Shown piece after piece: positions 16,435-24,796 of a DNA stretch of 64,000 nucleotides (positions are counted from its first letter, which is position 1; the number at the start of each line of letters is the position of its first letter). Location of the stretch: contig DATCKU010000110.1 in assembly GCA_036564245.1 (NCBI GenBank), positions 1 to 64,000 of the forward strand. The letters are read 5' to 3'. The notes under the pieces were generated by a model. The model saw only the letters and a program-made list of their open reading frames with translations. It did not search any database and was not told where the DNA came from. Made by a program: the position numbers and the translations under genes. The stretch is from Thermasporomyces sp036564245. Lineage in GTDB: Bacteria; Actinomycetota; Actinomycetes; Propionibacteriales; Actinopolymorphaceae.

Positions 16435-17484
16435 ATGGCGCGCGTGGTGTTGGTGACAGGTGTCTCCCGAGACCTCGGGAGCCGCTTCGCGCGCTTGCTC
16501 GCCTCCGACCCGGCTGTCGACCGGGTGCTCGGGGTCGACGTCGTCCCGCCTCGACACGATCTCGGCGACGCGGAGTTCGTGCGTGTCGACCTGCGTAGCC
16601 CGGTCGTCTCCCGGGTGCTCGCCCGCGAGAAGGTCGACACGGTCGCACACCTCAACGTGCTCGCCGCCCCTACCCATGCCGGCGGCCGAGCCACCATGAA
16701 GGAGATCAACGTCATCGGCACGATGCAGCTGCTGGCCGCGTGTCAGCGGTTGCCGTCCGTGCGCAAGCTCGTCGTCAAGTCGTCGACCACGGTCTACGGT
16801 GCGTCGCCCAACGACCCGGCGATGTTCACCGAGGACATGGAGCCTCGCGCGCTGCCACGGTCTGGCTTTGCCAAGGACGCCGTGGAGGTGGAGGGGTACG
16901 TGCGTGGCTTCGCACGCCGCCGGCCCGATGTCGTGGTGACGATGCTGCGGTTCGCGAACGTGATCGGCCCGCGGGTCCGTACGCCGATCACGCGCTACTT
17001 CACCCTCCCCGTCGTACCCACCGTGCTGGGCTTCGACGCCCGGCTGCAGTTCACCCACGAAGACGACCTGTTGGAGGCCCTGCGCCTTGCCACGGTGCAA
17101 GACGTGCCGGGCACGTTCAACGTCGCGGGTGACCGGATCCTCATGCTGTCGCAGGCGATCCGCAGGATGGGCCGGCCGTCGGTGCCGATTCCCGCGTTCG
17201 CGGTCTCGACCTTCGGACAGGCGTTCCGTGCGACCCGCCTGGCCGACTTCACGCCCGAGCAGCTGTCGTTCCTCACCTATGGCCGGGGCGTCGACACCAC
17301 GCGGATGCGGGAGGAGTTGGGATTCAAGCCGACATACACGACACCCGAGGCGTTCAACACCTTTGCCGCCGCGCACGAGCCGGGGATGATGAGTGCCGAT
17401 CGGGTACGACGCGCGGAGCGCTACGTGGCCGACTTCTTCAGGGTGAACGAACCCTCGAACGGGGTACCTGAACGCCATGGCTGA
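16435..17484 (+). CDS. NAD-dependent epimerase/dehydratase-like protein (GalE2/Rv0501 type), atypical active site
   Basis: Extended SDR of 349 residues. The N-terminal dinucleotide loop is VTGVSRDLGSRFA. VKSSTTVYGASPND and MLRFANVIGPR match the family. At the YxxxK position the sequence reads SGFAK, so the catalytic tyrosine appears replaced by serine while the lysine stays. That suggests a binding or non-classical role. It sits between bS22 and an acyltransferase gene as in mycobacteria (Rv0501-Rv0502) and overlaps the latter by 8 bp. Confidence 0.85.
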   Translation: MARVVLVTGVSRDLGSRFARLLASDPAVDRVLGVDVVPPRHDLGDAEFVRVDLRSPVVSRVLAREKVDTVAHLNVLAAPTHAGGRATMKEINVIGTMQLLAACQRLPSVRKLVVKSSTTVYGASPNDPAMFTEDMEPRALPRSGFAKDAVEVEGYVRGFARRRPDVVVTMLRFANVIGPRVRTPITRYFTLPVVPTVLGFDARLQFTHEDDLLEALRLATVQDVPGTFNVAGDRILMLSQAIRRMGRPSVPIPAFAVSTFGQAFRATRLADFTPEQLSFLTYGRGVDTTRMREELGFKPTYTTPEAFNTFAAAHEPGMMSADRVRRAERYVADFFRVNEPSNGVPERHG

Positions 17485-18514
17485 TTCGTCCGAGGCGAAG
17501 GTCATTCCCATCCGCGGAGAGCGGCGAGGCGGCCAGGGTGGGACCGGCCGTCGGTCGCACACGAGAGCCACCGGTGACCACGCGCAGAACGGCAGTTCAG
17601 GCGGCGCGTCGGCGGCCGACGTACTCGGCGCGACACTCCGCATCCTGGCCCGCGATGTCGCCGCGCGGATGCTGGGTGAGGACTGGCGACCAAAGATCGC
17701 GGCAGGACTGCAGTTCATGCGGCGCCGGCTGACCGGCGACTACGAGGTCGACGATCTCGGATTCGACCCCCATCTCACCGAGAACGTCCTGCTCGCGTTG
17801 CTGCGGCCGCTCTACCACACGTGGTTCCGGGTCGAGGTGCGCGGCATCGAGCACATCCCCGCCGTCGGTGGTGCGCTCATCGTCGCCAACCATTCCGGGA
17901 CGTTGCCGCTCGACGGTCTGATGACGCATCTCGCGGTGTACGACAACCACCCGGCGCATCGCCACATCCGCATGCTTGGCGCCGATCTCGTGTTCCAGCT
18001 GCCGGTGATCTCCGAGCTGGCCCGCAAAGGAGGCACGACGCTCGCCTGCAACGAGGACGCCGAGCGGTTGCTCAAGTCCGGCGAGCTCGTCGCCGTGTTC
18101 CCGGAGGGATACAAAGGGCTCGGCAAGCCGTTCTCGGAGCGGTACAAGCTGCAGCGCTTCGGTCGTGGTGGCTTCGTCGCGGCGGCGCTGCGCTCCAGCG
18201 TGCCGATCGTGCCGTGCTCCATCGTGGGCGCTGAAGAGGCGTACCCCATGCTGGCCAACCTCGAGCCTCTGGCTCGCCTGCTCGGTCTGCCGTACTTCCC
18301 GATCACTCCGACGTTCCCGTGGCTCGGGCTGCTCGGCGTCGTGCCCTTGCCGTCGAAGTGGATCATCGAGTTCGGTGAGCCGGTGTCGACGGATTCCTAC
18401 GAGCCCGACGCCGCCGAAGACCCCATGCTGGTCTTCGACCTCACCGACCAGGTGCGCGAGACGATCCAGCACACCCTCTACGCCCTGCTTCTGGACCGCC
18501 CCGAGGCCTTCTGA
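17477..18514 (+). CDS. 1-acyl-glycerol-3-phosphate acyltransferase-like (PlsC family) protein
   Basis: A 345-residue lysophospholipid acyltransferase. The first 50 residues are Gly/Arg-rich and probably disordered. The acceptor/donor motif reads NHSGTLPLDG, with six residues between His and Asp instead of the usual four, a variant also known in Rv0502-like proteins. VFPEGYKG supplies the second motif and PIVPCSIVGAEE the third. Acts at the inner face of the membrane in phospholipid or glycolipid acylation. Translationally coupled to the upstream SDR gene. Confidence 0.85.
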   Translation: MADSSEAKVIPIRGERRGGQGGTGRRSHTRATGDHAQNGSSGGASAADVLGATLRILARDVAARMLGEDWRPKIAAGLQFMRRRLTGDYEVDDLGFDPHLTENVLLALLRPLYHTWFRVEVRGIEHIPAVGGALIVANHSGTLPLDGLMTHLAVYDNHPAHRHIRMLGADLVFQLPVISELARKGGTTLACNEDAERLLKSGELVAVFPEGYKGLGKPFSERYKLQRFGRGGFVAAALRSSVPIVPCSIVGAEEAYPMLANLEPLARLLGLPYFPITPTFPWLGLLGVVPLPSKWIIEFGEPVSTDSYEPDAAEDPMLVFDLTDQVRETIQHTLYALLLDRPEAF

Positions 18515-18523
18515 TCGCCTCAC

Positions 18524-18712
18524 AATGACCAGGCGCGGCGACTACGCACCACCCATGGCAGGGGTCGGCACCCAGCGAGGGTGCTGCTCACCCAGCGACC
18601 TGCAGCGGCGACACCACCGGCCCCGCAAAATGTCCAGGCGCGGCGACCACGCACCACCCACGGCTGGGGCCGGCACCCAGCGAGGGCACGCCACCCAGCG
18701 ACGCGACGCTCA
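18524..18712 (+). repeat. Tandem pair of AATGACCAGG dispersed repeats in a convergent gap
   Basis: Two copies start at 18524 (AATGACCAGGCGCGGCGAC) and about 18629 (AATGTCCAGGCGCGGCGAC), each followed 24 nt later by GGCACCCAGCGAGGG and then CACCCAGCGA. The first begins 10 bp after the acyltransferase stop and the second runs to the end of the aldo-keto reductase gene. Confidence 0.85.
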
Positions 18713-19717
18713 GCGGCGACGGAACCGGCTGAGCATCCCGAAGGGATACGGCTGTGGCCGGTCGCTCACCTTGGTGAGGCGCTCCATGTGCTCGTCCGAC
18801 AGCGGGCTGTCGGCCGCCTTGAGGTTGTCCTCGAGCTGCGCGAGCGTGCGCGCACCGACGATCGGAGCCGTCACGCCAGGCCGCTGCATGACCCACCGCA
18901 ACGCCACCTGGGCAGGGCTCCGACCGGTCTCCTCTGCGATCTCGACCAGGGCGTCGATCACGTCCCACGTGCGTTCGTTCGCGTACGTCTGCCAGGACTC
19001 CGGCCAGCCACCGCCGTCAGGATCGACATCGACCCGACTTCCTGAGGGAGGCACATCCATGCCGCGGCGGTAGCGGCCGGTCAACCATCCACCACGCAGC
19101 GGGCTCCACGGGATGACCCCGAGTCCCTCGCTGAGGCAGATCGGGATCAGGTCCCACTCCGACTCCCGGTCGAGCAGGTTGTACAGCGGCTGCAGGCAGA
19201 CGAACCGCTCCCAGCCTCTGTGACCCGCCAAGTCGATCGACTTCTGCAGCTGCCAGCCGGCGTAGTTGCTCGCCCCGAGGAAACGCACCTTGCCGCTGCT
19301 CACCAGGCTGTCGAGCGTGGACAGCGTCTCGTCCAGCGGAGTCGCGTTGTCGAACACATGGATCTGGTAGAGGTCGATGTAGTCGGTACGCAGACGACGC
19401 AGACTCGCCTCGACGGAGCTGAGGATGTGCTTGCGTCCGCTTCCTTCGTCGTTGGGCCCTTGCCCCGTGGCGCAGTAGACCTTGGTGGCGATCACCAGGT
19501 CGTCACGAGGCCTTCGTTCAAGCCAGCGCCCCACGATCTCCTCGGATGCGCCTCGACCGTAGATGTCGGCGGTGTCGATGAACGTCCCACCCGCCTCGAC
19601 GAACCGATTCAGCATCTGGTGAGCGGTCGCCTCATCGGTGGGGTTACCGAAGAGCATGGTGCCGAGGCACAGCTCGCTGACCTTCAAGCCCGTACGGCCA
19701 AGAAATCTGTACTCCAT
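18710..19717 (-). CDS. Aldo/keto reductase
   Basis: A 335-residue NADPH-dependent oxidoreductase of the AKR superfamily. The tetrad residues are visible: Asp and Tyr in DTADIYGRG, Lys in IATKV, His in YQIHVFD. NADP-binding WSPLRGGWLTGR and PIVGARTLAQLEDNLKA complete the family picture. ATG 19717 is preferred to 19729 for the N-terminus MEYRFLGRTGLKVSELCLG, the normal family start. It is monocistronic with repeat copies on both sides. Substrate unknown. Confidence 0.9.
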   Translation of the reverse strand: MEYRFLGRTGLKVSELCLGTMLFGNPTDEATAHQMLNRFVEAGGTFIDTADIYGRGASEEIVGRWLERRPRDDLVIATKVYCATGQGPNDEGSGRKHILSSVEASLRRLRTDYIDLYQIHVFDNATPLDETLSTLDSLVSSGKVRFLGASNYAGWQLQKSIDLAGHRGWERFVCLQPLYNLLDRESEWDLIPICLSEGLGVIPWSPLRGGWLTGRYRRGMDVPPSGSRVDVDPDGGGWPESWQTYANERTWDVIDALVEIAEETGRSPAQVALRWVMQRPGVTAPIVGARTLAQLEDNLKAADSPLSDEHMERLTKVSDRPQPYPFGMLSRFRRR

Positions 19718-19756
19718 GCGGCCGAGCATACGAACTGGAGCGCGCTCAAGGTCAAC

Positions 19757-19825
19757 TCACAATGACCAGGCGTGGCGACGACGCGCCAGCGTCGGGCGGC
19801 ATCGGCGCCCAGTGAGGCTAGGGCT
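19757..19825 (+). repeat. Degenerate copy of the AATGACCAGG repeat
   Basis: AATGACCAGGCGTGGCGAC followed by a diverged remainder (GGCGCCCAGTGAGGC). It lies between the divergent aldo-keto reductase and AbiEi-like genes. An inverted copy lies at the other end of the AbiEi-like gene. Confidence 0.7.
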
Positions 19826-19977
19826 CACTCCGTGCCCTGATCGCATGCGACGCTTGCGCAGCAGGCGCCGATCTGGTCCCCCGTCCGTATTGTCCACAAG
19901 CTGCACAAGTGGCTGATCTGTCCACAGAATCGACATTCACAGCGTCACGGCAGCAGAACCACGCCAACCTGATCGGC

Positions 19978-20937
19978 ATGGAAAAGCCAGATCGTCCACC
20001 AGCAAAGCTCGTGCCGTTCGACGTCTCTGGGATCTTCGATCGACGACAGGCGTTGGCTGCAGGGTTCGACGACAGCGAGATCCAACGCCTGATCAAGAAC
20101 GGTACGTGGCGCCGCCTGCGACGAGGGCTGTACGTCAAGGCCGAGGTCTACGAGGCACTCGACCCGTTCGACGTCCATCGGCTCGAGATCCAAGCGGCCC
20201 TACGGCGAGTGCGGGCCCGCGCGGTTGCCAGCCACACGTCGGCCGGTGTCCTCCACCGCCTCGACATGCACGAGCCCGACCTCTCCGTCGTACACCTCAC
20301 TCGACCCGACCTGCGCGGCTCCCGGTTCGAGGATCGGGTTCGCCACCATTCGGCTCAGTTCGACCTGGGGTCGGCGGTGCTGATCGACGGCATCCCCACG
20401 ACGCCGATCGCACGAACCGTGATCGACATCGCCCGACATTCCTCGTTCGCTGAAGGGGTCGTCGTAGCAGACAGCGCGTTACGCCAAGGCGTGGAGCACG
20501 AAGCTCTCCTCGCCGAGCTGGACACGTGTCGAAACTGGGTAGGCGCCCGGACTGCGGGCCGCGTCGTCTCGTTCGCCGACGGCCGCGCGGAAAGCGTCGG
20601 CGAATCGCTTGCCCGCGTGGTGTTTCACGAGCTCGGCCTTCCAGCGCCGCAGCTGCAGGTCGAGTTCTGTGGCAGTACCGGCACCGTGCTCGCCCGGGTG
20701 GACTTCTACTTCCCCGACTTTCACACGGTCGTGGAGTTCGACGGCAAGATCAAGTATCAGGGCGCGAATCCCGGCGAGGTGTACTGGCAGCAGCTCAAGC
20801 GCGAGAACCTCCTGCGTGAGCGTTTCGGACTCGAGGTCGTCCGAATGACCTGGACGGACCTGTATCCGGACCGCCGCGCCGGGCTCAACGCACGGATCCG
20901 TACAGCGTTCCGACGCGGACGCCAGCGGGCTGCCTAA
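19978..20937 (+). CDS. AbiEi antitoxin-like domain protein with C-terminal PD-(D/E)XK (DUF559/Vsr-like) region
   Basis: Residues about 15-60 resemble the AbiEi N-terminal winged helix (FDRRQALAAGFDDSEIQRLIKNGTWRRLRRGLYV). The C-terminal third reads VDFYFPDFHTVVEFDGKIKY then KRENLLRERFGLEVVRMTW, the DUF559/Vsr-like nuclease pattern with the D, E and K of a PD-(D/E)XK site. No AbiEii-type toxin gene is adjacent, so a working type IV toxin-antitoxin pair is not supported. The start is uncertain (ATG 19978, or GTG 19909 adding 23 residues). Such orphan proteins are common in actinobacteria; function is unknown. Confidence 0.75.
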   Translation: MEKPDRPPAKLVPFDVSGIFDRRQALAAGFDDSEIQRLIKNGTWRRLRRGLYVKAEVYEALDPFDVHRLEIQAALRRVRARAVASHTSAGVLHRLDMHEPDLSVVHLTRPDLRGSRFEDRVRHHSAQFDLGSAVLIDGIPTTPIARTVIDIARHSSFAEGVVVADSALRQGVEHEALLAELDTCRNWVGARTAGRVVSFADGRAESVGESLARVVFHELGLPAPQLQVEFCGSTGTVLARVDFYFPDFHTVVEFDGKIKYQGANPGEVYWQQLKRENLLRERFGLEVVRMTWTDLYPDRRAGLNARIRTAFRRGRQRAA

Positions 20938-20959
20938 GGCATCAGCGGCAAGCCGCAGC

Positions 20960-21032
20960 GGGTGAGCAGTACCCTCGCCGGGCGCCGACCCCCACCGTGG
21001 CGAGTGCGTACTCGCCGCGCCTGGTCATTGTG
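20960..21032 (-). repeat. Reverse copy of the AATGACCAGG repeat in a convergent gap
   Basis: Read on the minus strand it starts AATGACCAGGCGCGGCGAG and ends GGCGAGGGTACTGCTCACC. On the plus strand GGCGAGT-GCGT-ACTCGCC forms a 7-bp hairpin just before GCGCCTGGTCATT. It lies between the AbiEi-like gene and the end of rsbN. Confidence 0.8.
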
Positions 21033-21038
21033 GAGTGG

Positions 21039-22469
21039 TCAGAGCAGCAGGTCGAGGAGGCCGTCCAGGATCCTGTTGCCTGTCGGACCGTCCTCGACAG
21101 ACGGCGACGGACTCGGGCTCACCGATACCGATGGCGACGGTGACGGCGAACGGCTCGGCTCCGATCGGCTCGGGCTTGGACTCGGCTGCTTGCTGTCGGA
21201 CGAGTCCGGAGCCGGCGACTTCTCGACGGCGGGTGACTCCGACTCCTGGGTCTCGCCTGGCAAGGGGATCCCGCCTGGCAACAGCCACCCCAGGTCGAGC
21301 TTCGGGATGAGCCCCGACTGCTCGCTCTCCTGCTTCTCGGGTTGCCGCTCAAATGACGACGACGCCGGCTGTGGCGACTCCGTGGGGAGTGGCAACGGCA
21401 ACGACGTCGGTTTCGGAACGAGCAAGCCAGTCGACCCGGCCAGCTTCTCATGTGGTGGTGGCTCACCCAGACCGAGATTCAAGATTCCGCCATCGTCGGA
21501 GTCCGCGAGCCACGGAAGTGGAAGCGGTAGCAGGCCACCTCCACGGTCCGGCGAATCCGGCGATGCAGGCTTGGAGCCAGGCGCGCCGCCCGGCGAGCTC
21601 CGACGGGTGCTCTGCGTGCTCCCGGACTCCGGATCAGCGCTCGAGCCCGTGCCCTCGGACTTGCCGGATGGATCAGCCTGCGACGAGCCACCGCTGACGC
21701 AGACCGGGCACAGGCTCCGCACCTGCCGGTCGAGCCGTTCGAGCGTGGCGAGGGCCTCCTCGTAGACGGGCCGGGCGGCCGGCGGCAGGGTTTGACCGAT
21801 CGCCTCCAACTGCGGCTTCGCCGCGGCGACGAACTCATGCAGCCGGACCAGCGAGCCAGTCCGTCCGTCACGTTCGTACGCCTGGATCAAAAGGCCGCCC
21901 CCGTCATTGGTGTTGCGTACGAACTCGGACAGGGTTTCCGTGCTCAACTCGGCTCGCTTGGGATCGGCATCCGATGCGGTCTTCCCGGCGGTGAGCCCGG
22001 AGACCTCCGTGAGCCGGTTGGACGCCTGCCCGAGGTAGCGCCAGCCGCGCGACTCGTCGTTGGTCGTGACCGCCACCTCGGTCTGCTCCAGCCCGCGTTT
22101 GACGGGATAGAGGACGTCCCCGGGCAGAGCAGTCCTGGCGGCAGCCGCGGTGCCCACCATGCCGCCTGCAAGGACGACCGACGCCGCGACGGCGGCGATC
22201 CGAAGTCGGTTCGGCGTGCGTACGGCGGAACGGACGGCAGGGACGGGCAGATCGTCCGGTACGCCTACCCGAGCCTGTTCGGCAGCCGCCGCGACCAGAC
22301 GTTCCCGTAAGGACGTACGGAAGGCCTCAGACGGCGAGACTCCCGCGGGGCGCAACATCGCCACGATGTCGACCAGCCGGGCGAGATTCGGGTCGTGCGT
22401 GCGCCTCGACCCCTCGACGAGGCGCGCGAAGACCTCGGCCCTCCGGCGAGTCGCCAGAAGTGAGGTCAT
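21039..22469 (-). CDS. RsbN-like anti-sigma factor (DUF5667 protein) with long Ser/Pro-rich exterior
   Basis: Residues 1-85 form a cytoplasmic helical region (LLATRRRAEVFARLVEG ... DPNLARLVDIVAMLRPAG). A single membrane segment spans about residues 90-112 (RIAAVAASVVLAGGMVGTAAA). Then comes a DUF5667 region (LPGDVLYPVKRGLEQTEVAVTTNDESRG) and about 200 residues of low-complexity Ser/Pro/Glu sequence ending in SPSPS repeats. In Streptomyces RsbN is the membrane anti-sigma of BldN, encoded next to it, as here. A match to the BldN promoter consensus lies upstream. The exterior tail is much longer than needed for a simple anti-sigma. Confidence 0.8.
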   Translation of the reverse strand: MTSLLATRRRAEVFARLVEGSRRTHDPNLARLVDIVAMLRPAGVSPSEAFRTSLRERLVAAAAEQARVGVPDDLPVPAVRSAVRTPNRLRIAAVAASVVLAGGMVGTAAAARTALPGDVLYPVKRGLEQTEVAVTTNDESRGWRYLGQASNRLTEVSGLTAGKTASDADPKRAELSTETLSEFVRNTNDGGGLLIQAYERDGRTGSLVRLHEFVAAAKPQLEAIGQTLPPAARPVYEEALATLERLDRQVRSLCPVCVSGGSSQADPSGKSEGTGSSADPESGSTQSTRRSSPGGAPGSKPASPDSPDRGGGLLPLPLPWLADSDDGGILNLGLGEPPPHEKLAGSTGLLVPKPTSLPLPLPTESPQPASSSFERQPEKQESEQSGLIPKLDLGWLLPGGIPLPGETQESESPAVEKSPAPDSSDSKQPSPSPSRSEPSRSPSPSPSVSVSPSPSPSVEDGPTGNRILDGLLDLLL

Positions 22470-22551
22470 GGGAGTCTCCTCGGGAAATGAGGTGCGTCGG
22501 CCAGCAACACCCCGTTAGATCTTCGCACCTCAGACGTTTCGGACATCTTGC

Positions 22552-22579
22552 TCAACGAATGACTACCCGTCCAGTTACG
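22552..22579 (-). promoter_or_regulatory. Sigma-BldN type promoter upstream of rsbN
   Basis: On the minus strand CGTAAC (22579-22574) and CGTTGA (22557-22552) are separated by exactly 16 bp, matching the consensus reported for Streptomyces BldN promoters. It lies 83 bp before the rsbN start. The -35 is inside the small inverted repeat ACCCGT-N6-ACGGGT (22565-22582). The rest of 22470-22707 holds no gene. Confidence 0.75.
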
Positions 22580-22707
22580 GGTTGTCACTATTTGTGGCGA
22601 ATCAGTAACACCCCGTGGCCACCCGTCATCCATGGAGTCCGGCACGGCGTGCCGACGGCGAAAGGCCGGACACGCACGGCCGGGCCGATACACAAGCCAT
22701 CGCGCGC

Positions 22708-23628
22708 TCACCGGATACCGTCCGGCAGTAGCTTCGCGAGATTGCGCACGGCACGCAGCTGCAACTGCTTGACAGCCCCTTCGCTCTTGGAGAGCACCTT
22801 GGCGGTCTCGGCGACTGACAGCCCGTTGAGGAACCGCAGCACCAGGCACTCCTGCTGCTCGGAGCCGAGCTTTTTGAGCGCGGTGACCAAAGCCTCGTTG
22901 GTCAGCCGGGAGAGCACGTCGTCTTCAGGGCCATCGGATGCCGAGTCATAGTCCAAGATCTCCCCGGTCGCAACCTCCAACCGGAACCGGCCCGACTTGA
23001 AGTGGTCGGTGACCAGGTTGCGGGCGATCGTCACAAGCCAGGCGCCGAAGTCACGCCCCTGCCACCGAAACGACGACAAGGCCCGCAGGGCCCGCAGGAA
23101 CGTCTCGCTGGTGAGGTCCTCGGCGAGGACGTGCGTCCCGACGCGGTAGTAGATGTAGCGGTAGATGGTCGAGACGTAGTGGTCGTAGAGCTGGCCGAAC
23201 GCCTCGGCGTCGCCCTTCTTCGCAAGCTCCACCAGCGCCACGATCCGCGTCGTCTCGGCGGTGTCCTCGGTCTCGTCGACGTGCGTTCCCCGTACGTCGG
23301 TGCGCTGGAAGGCCAGCTGAGCACGCCCGGGTCGGGCCTCCGCCGTCTCGCCGTGCGAGGCCTGCAGCATCCACGAAGCGTCCGACTCGTCGACCCGAGG
23401 ATCGAGCCCGTCGTGTCCCGTAGGGACGGCATACGCCGGGAGTGCACACAGCCGGACCGTACGAACGAGCGCGATCAGGTTGGCTACGCCTGCCCGGTCG
23501 GCCCGGACGGTAGGCCTGCCATGGCGCGCCGATGCGGCATGGTCTGTCGGCATCTCCTGAGTGGACTCCACGGCACGAGCAGCGAGCGCGGCCCGAGAGG
23601 CCCGAGTGGGTCGGTCGGTCTGCAGCAT
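22708..23628 (-). CDS. bldN: ECF sigma factor of the BldN family, with N-terminal pro-region
   Basis: The C-terminal 185 residues are an ECF sigma factor: region 2 (AFGQLYDHYVSTIYRYIYYRVG, AEDLTSETFLRALRAL, WLVTIARNLVTDHFKS) and region 4 (ECLVLRFLNGLSVAETAKVLSKSEGAVKQLQLRAVRNLAKLLPD). The N-terminal 120 residues contain VRTVRLCALPAYAVPTGHD, resembling the pro-sequence of Streptomyces BldN that is removed by proteolysis. ATG 23628 has AGGAG at nine bases, giving 306 residues; ATG 23667 is an alternative. BldN controls chaplin and rodlin genes and bldM in Streptomyces; here the neighbouring rsbN is the visible target. Confidence 0.88.
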   Translation of the reverse strand: MLQTDRPTRASRAALAARAVESTQEMPTDHAASARHGRPTVRADRAGVANLIALVRTVRLCALPAYAVPTGHDGLDPRVDESDASWMLQASHGETAEARPGRAQLAFQRTDVRGTHVDETEDTAETTRIVALVELAKKGDAEAFGQLYDHYVSTIYRYIYYRVGTHVLAEDLTSETFLRALRALSSFRWQGRDFGAWLVTIARNLVTDHFKSGRFRLEVATGEILDYDSASDGPEDDVLSRLTNEALVTALKKLGSEQQECLVLRFLNGLSVAETAKVLSKSEGAVKQLQLRAVRNLAKLLPDGIR

Positions 23629-23756
23629 CAGCGTGTGCTCCTGCCCCCCGCTGAGTGCATCTGGCACGCAAGGGATCGTTTCGGCCTACGGACGGCCATC
23701 GTAGGGAACTTCGGGCGAGACGGAAACATTCTGTAGTGCACGACTACCCTCGGCAG

Positions 23757-24647
23757 CTAGTTACCCGAAACGGACGTCTTTCTCCTTGCGGTACGACGCA
23801 AAGAGTTGCGTCTCAGTGCCGCCGCGGCGGCAGATGCTCCGCCTACCGCTCCGACCAGCGCGGCTGCGGCCAACCCAGCCCGGGCCGCCCGACGGGCCCG
23901 TCGGAAGTCTCGGATCCGCCAGCCCTTCTCTCGTGCGTAGGCGCGAAGCCTGCGATCCGGATTGATCGCGTACGGCATGCCGACCAGGGACAGCATCGGC
24001 ACGTCGTTCGCCGAGTCGGAGTACGCGGAGCAGGCCGAAAGGTCGTACCCCTTCTCCTCAGCGAGCTTGCGGATGGCGTCGGCCTTGGCGACGCCGTGCA
24101 GCAGGTCTCCGACCAGCCTTCCGGTGTAGTAGCCGTCGACCGTCTCCGCGACCGTACCGAGGCCGCCGGTAAGACCCAGCCGGTCCGCGATCAGGCGAGC
24201 AATCTCCACGGGCGCTGCGGTGACCAGCCAGACCGGCTCGCCGCGGTCGAGGTGACGCTGGGCGAGGGCCACCGTTCCCGGCCAGATCTTCCCCGTGATC
24301 TCCTCGTCGAAGATCTCGGCGGCCAGCTCGATGAGCTCGTCGACCGGCCACCCCGCGATGAACGCCAGCGCCTGCTCCCGGATGTGCGCGACGTGGTTGG
24401 GATCCTCGGATCCCACCACCCGGAACCGGACTTGCTGCCATGCGGCGGTGAGGATCTCACGCGTCGAGAAGAAGCGCCGCGAATGCAGGCCGCGTGCGAG
24501 GTAGAAGAGCGATGCGCCCCGCATCAACGTGTTGTCGACGTCGAAGAAGGCAGCGGCCTTGGAAGTCTGAGCCGGCGAAGTCGCACGGTCCGGAGTCTCG
24601 GTCCCCGTCGGTGACGAAGCGTCATGCAGATGCTCGCTTGGCGTCAT
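23757..24647 (-). CDS. HAD-superfamily hydrolase, subfamily IB (SerB-like phosphatase)
   Basis: A 296-residue protein with motif I FFDVDNTLMRG (near residue 34), motif II VWLVTAAP, and motifs III/IV in KADAIRKLAEEKG and AYSDSANDVPML. The C-terminus (KGWRIRDFRRARRAARAGLAAAALVGAVGG) is basic then hydrophobic and may attach the protein to the membrane. HAD-IB members dephosphorylate phosphoserine or lysophospholipids. Start ATG 24647 fits the family; the open frame upstream is uncharacteristic. Divergent from the acyl-CoA ligase gene, 149 bp away. Confidence 0.85.
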   Translation of the reverse strand: MTPSEHLHDASSPTGTETPDRATSPAQTSKAAAFFDVDNTLMRGASLFYLARGLHSRRFFSTREILTAAWQQVRFRVVGSEDPNHVAHIREQALAFIAGWPVDELIELAAEIFDEEITGKIWPGTVALAQRHLDRGEPVWLVTAAPVEIARLIADRLGLTGGLGTVAETVDGYYTGRLVGDLLHGVAKADAIRKLAEEKGYDLSACSAYSDSANDVPMLSLVGMPYAINPDRRLRAYAREKGWRIRDFRRARRAARAGLAAAALVGAVGGASAAAAALRRNSLRRTARRKTSVSGN

Positions 24648-24796
24648 GGTGACCGAGCTTAGAGGTTCCAGTGAGCGGGAAGGTGCGGAGTGCAAGCGCT
24701 GATCGGCATGTGGATGCAGGAAACGATTTCGTGCTTGAGAAATCCGCTGCGACAGGGCGCGGGTGTAGTCGGTCGCGGCTGTGGGAGACTCCCCAC

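Noticed and set aside
19978..20937. Complete type IV AbiE toxin-antitoxin system
   Set aside because: Only an AbiEi-like head is present; the neighbours are an aldo-keto reductase and rsbN, not an AbiEii nucleotidyltransferase toxin.
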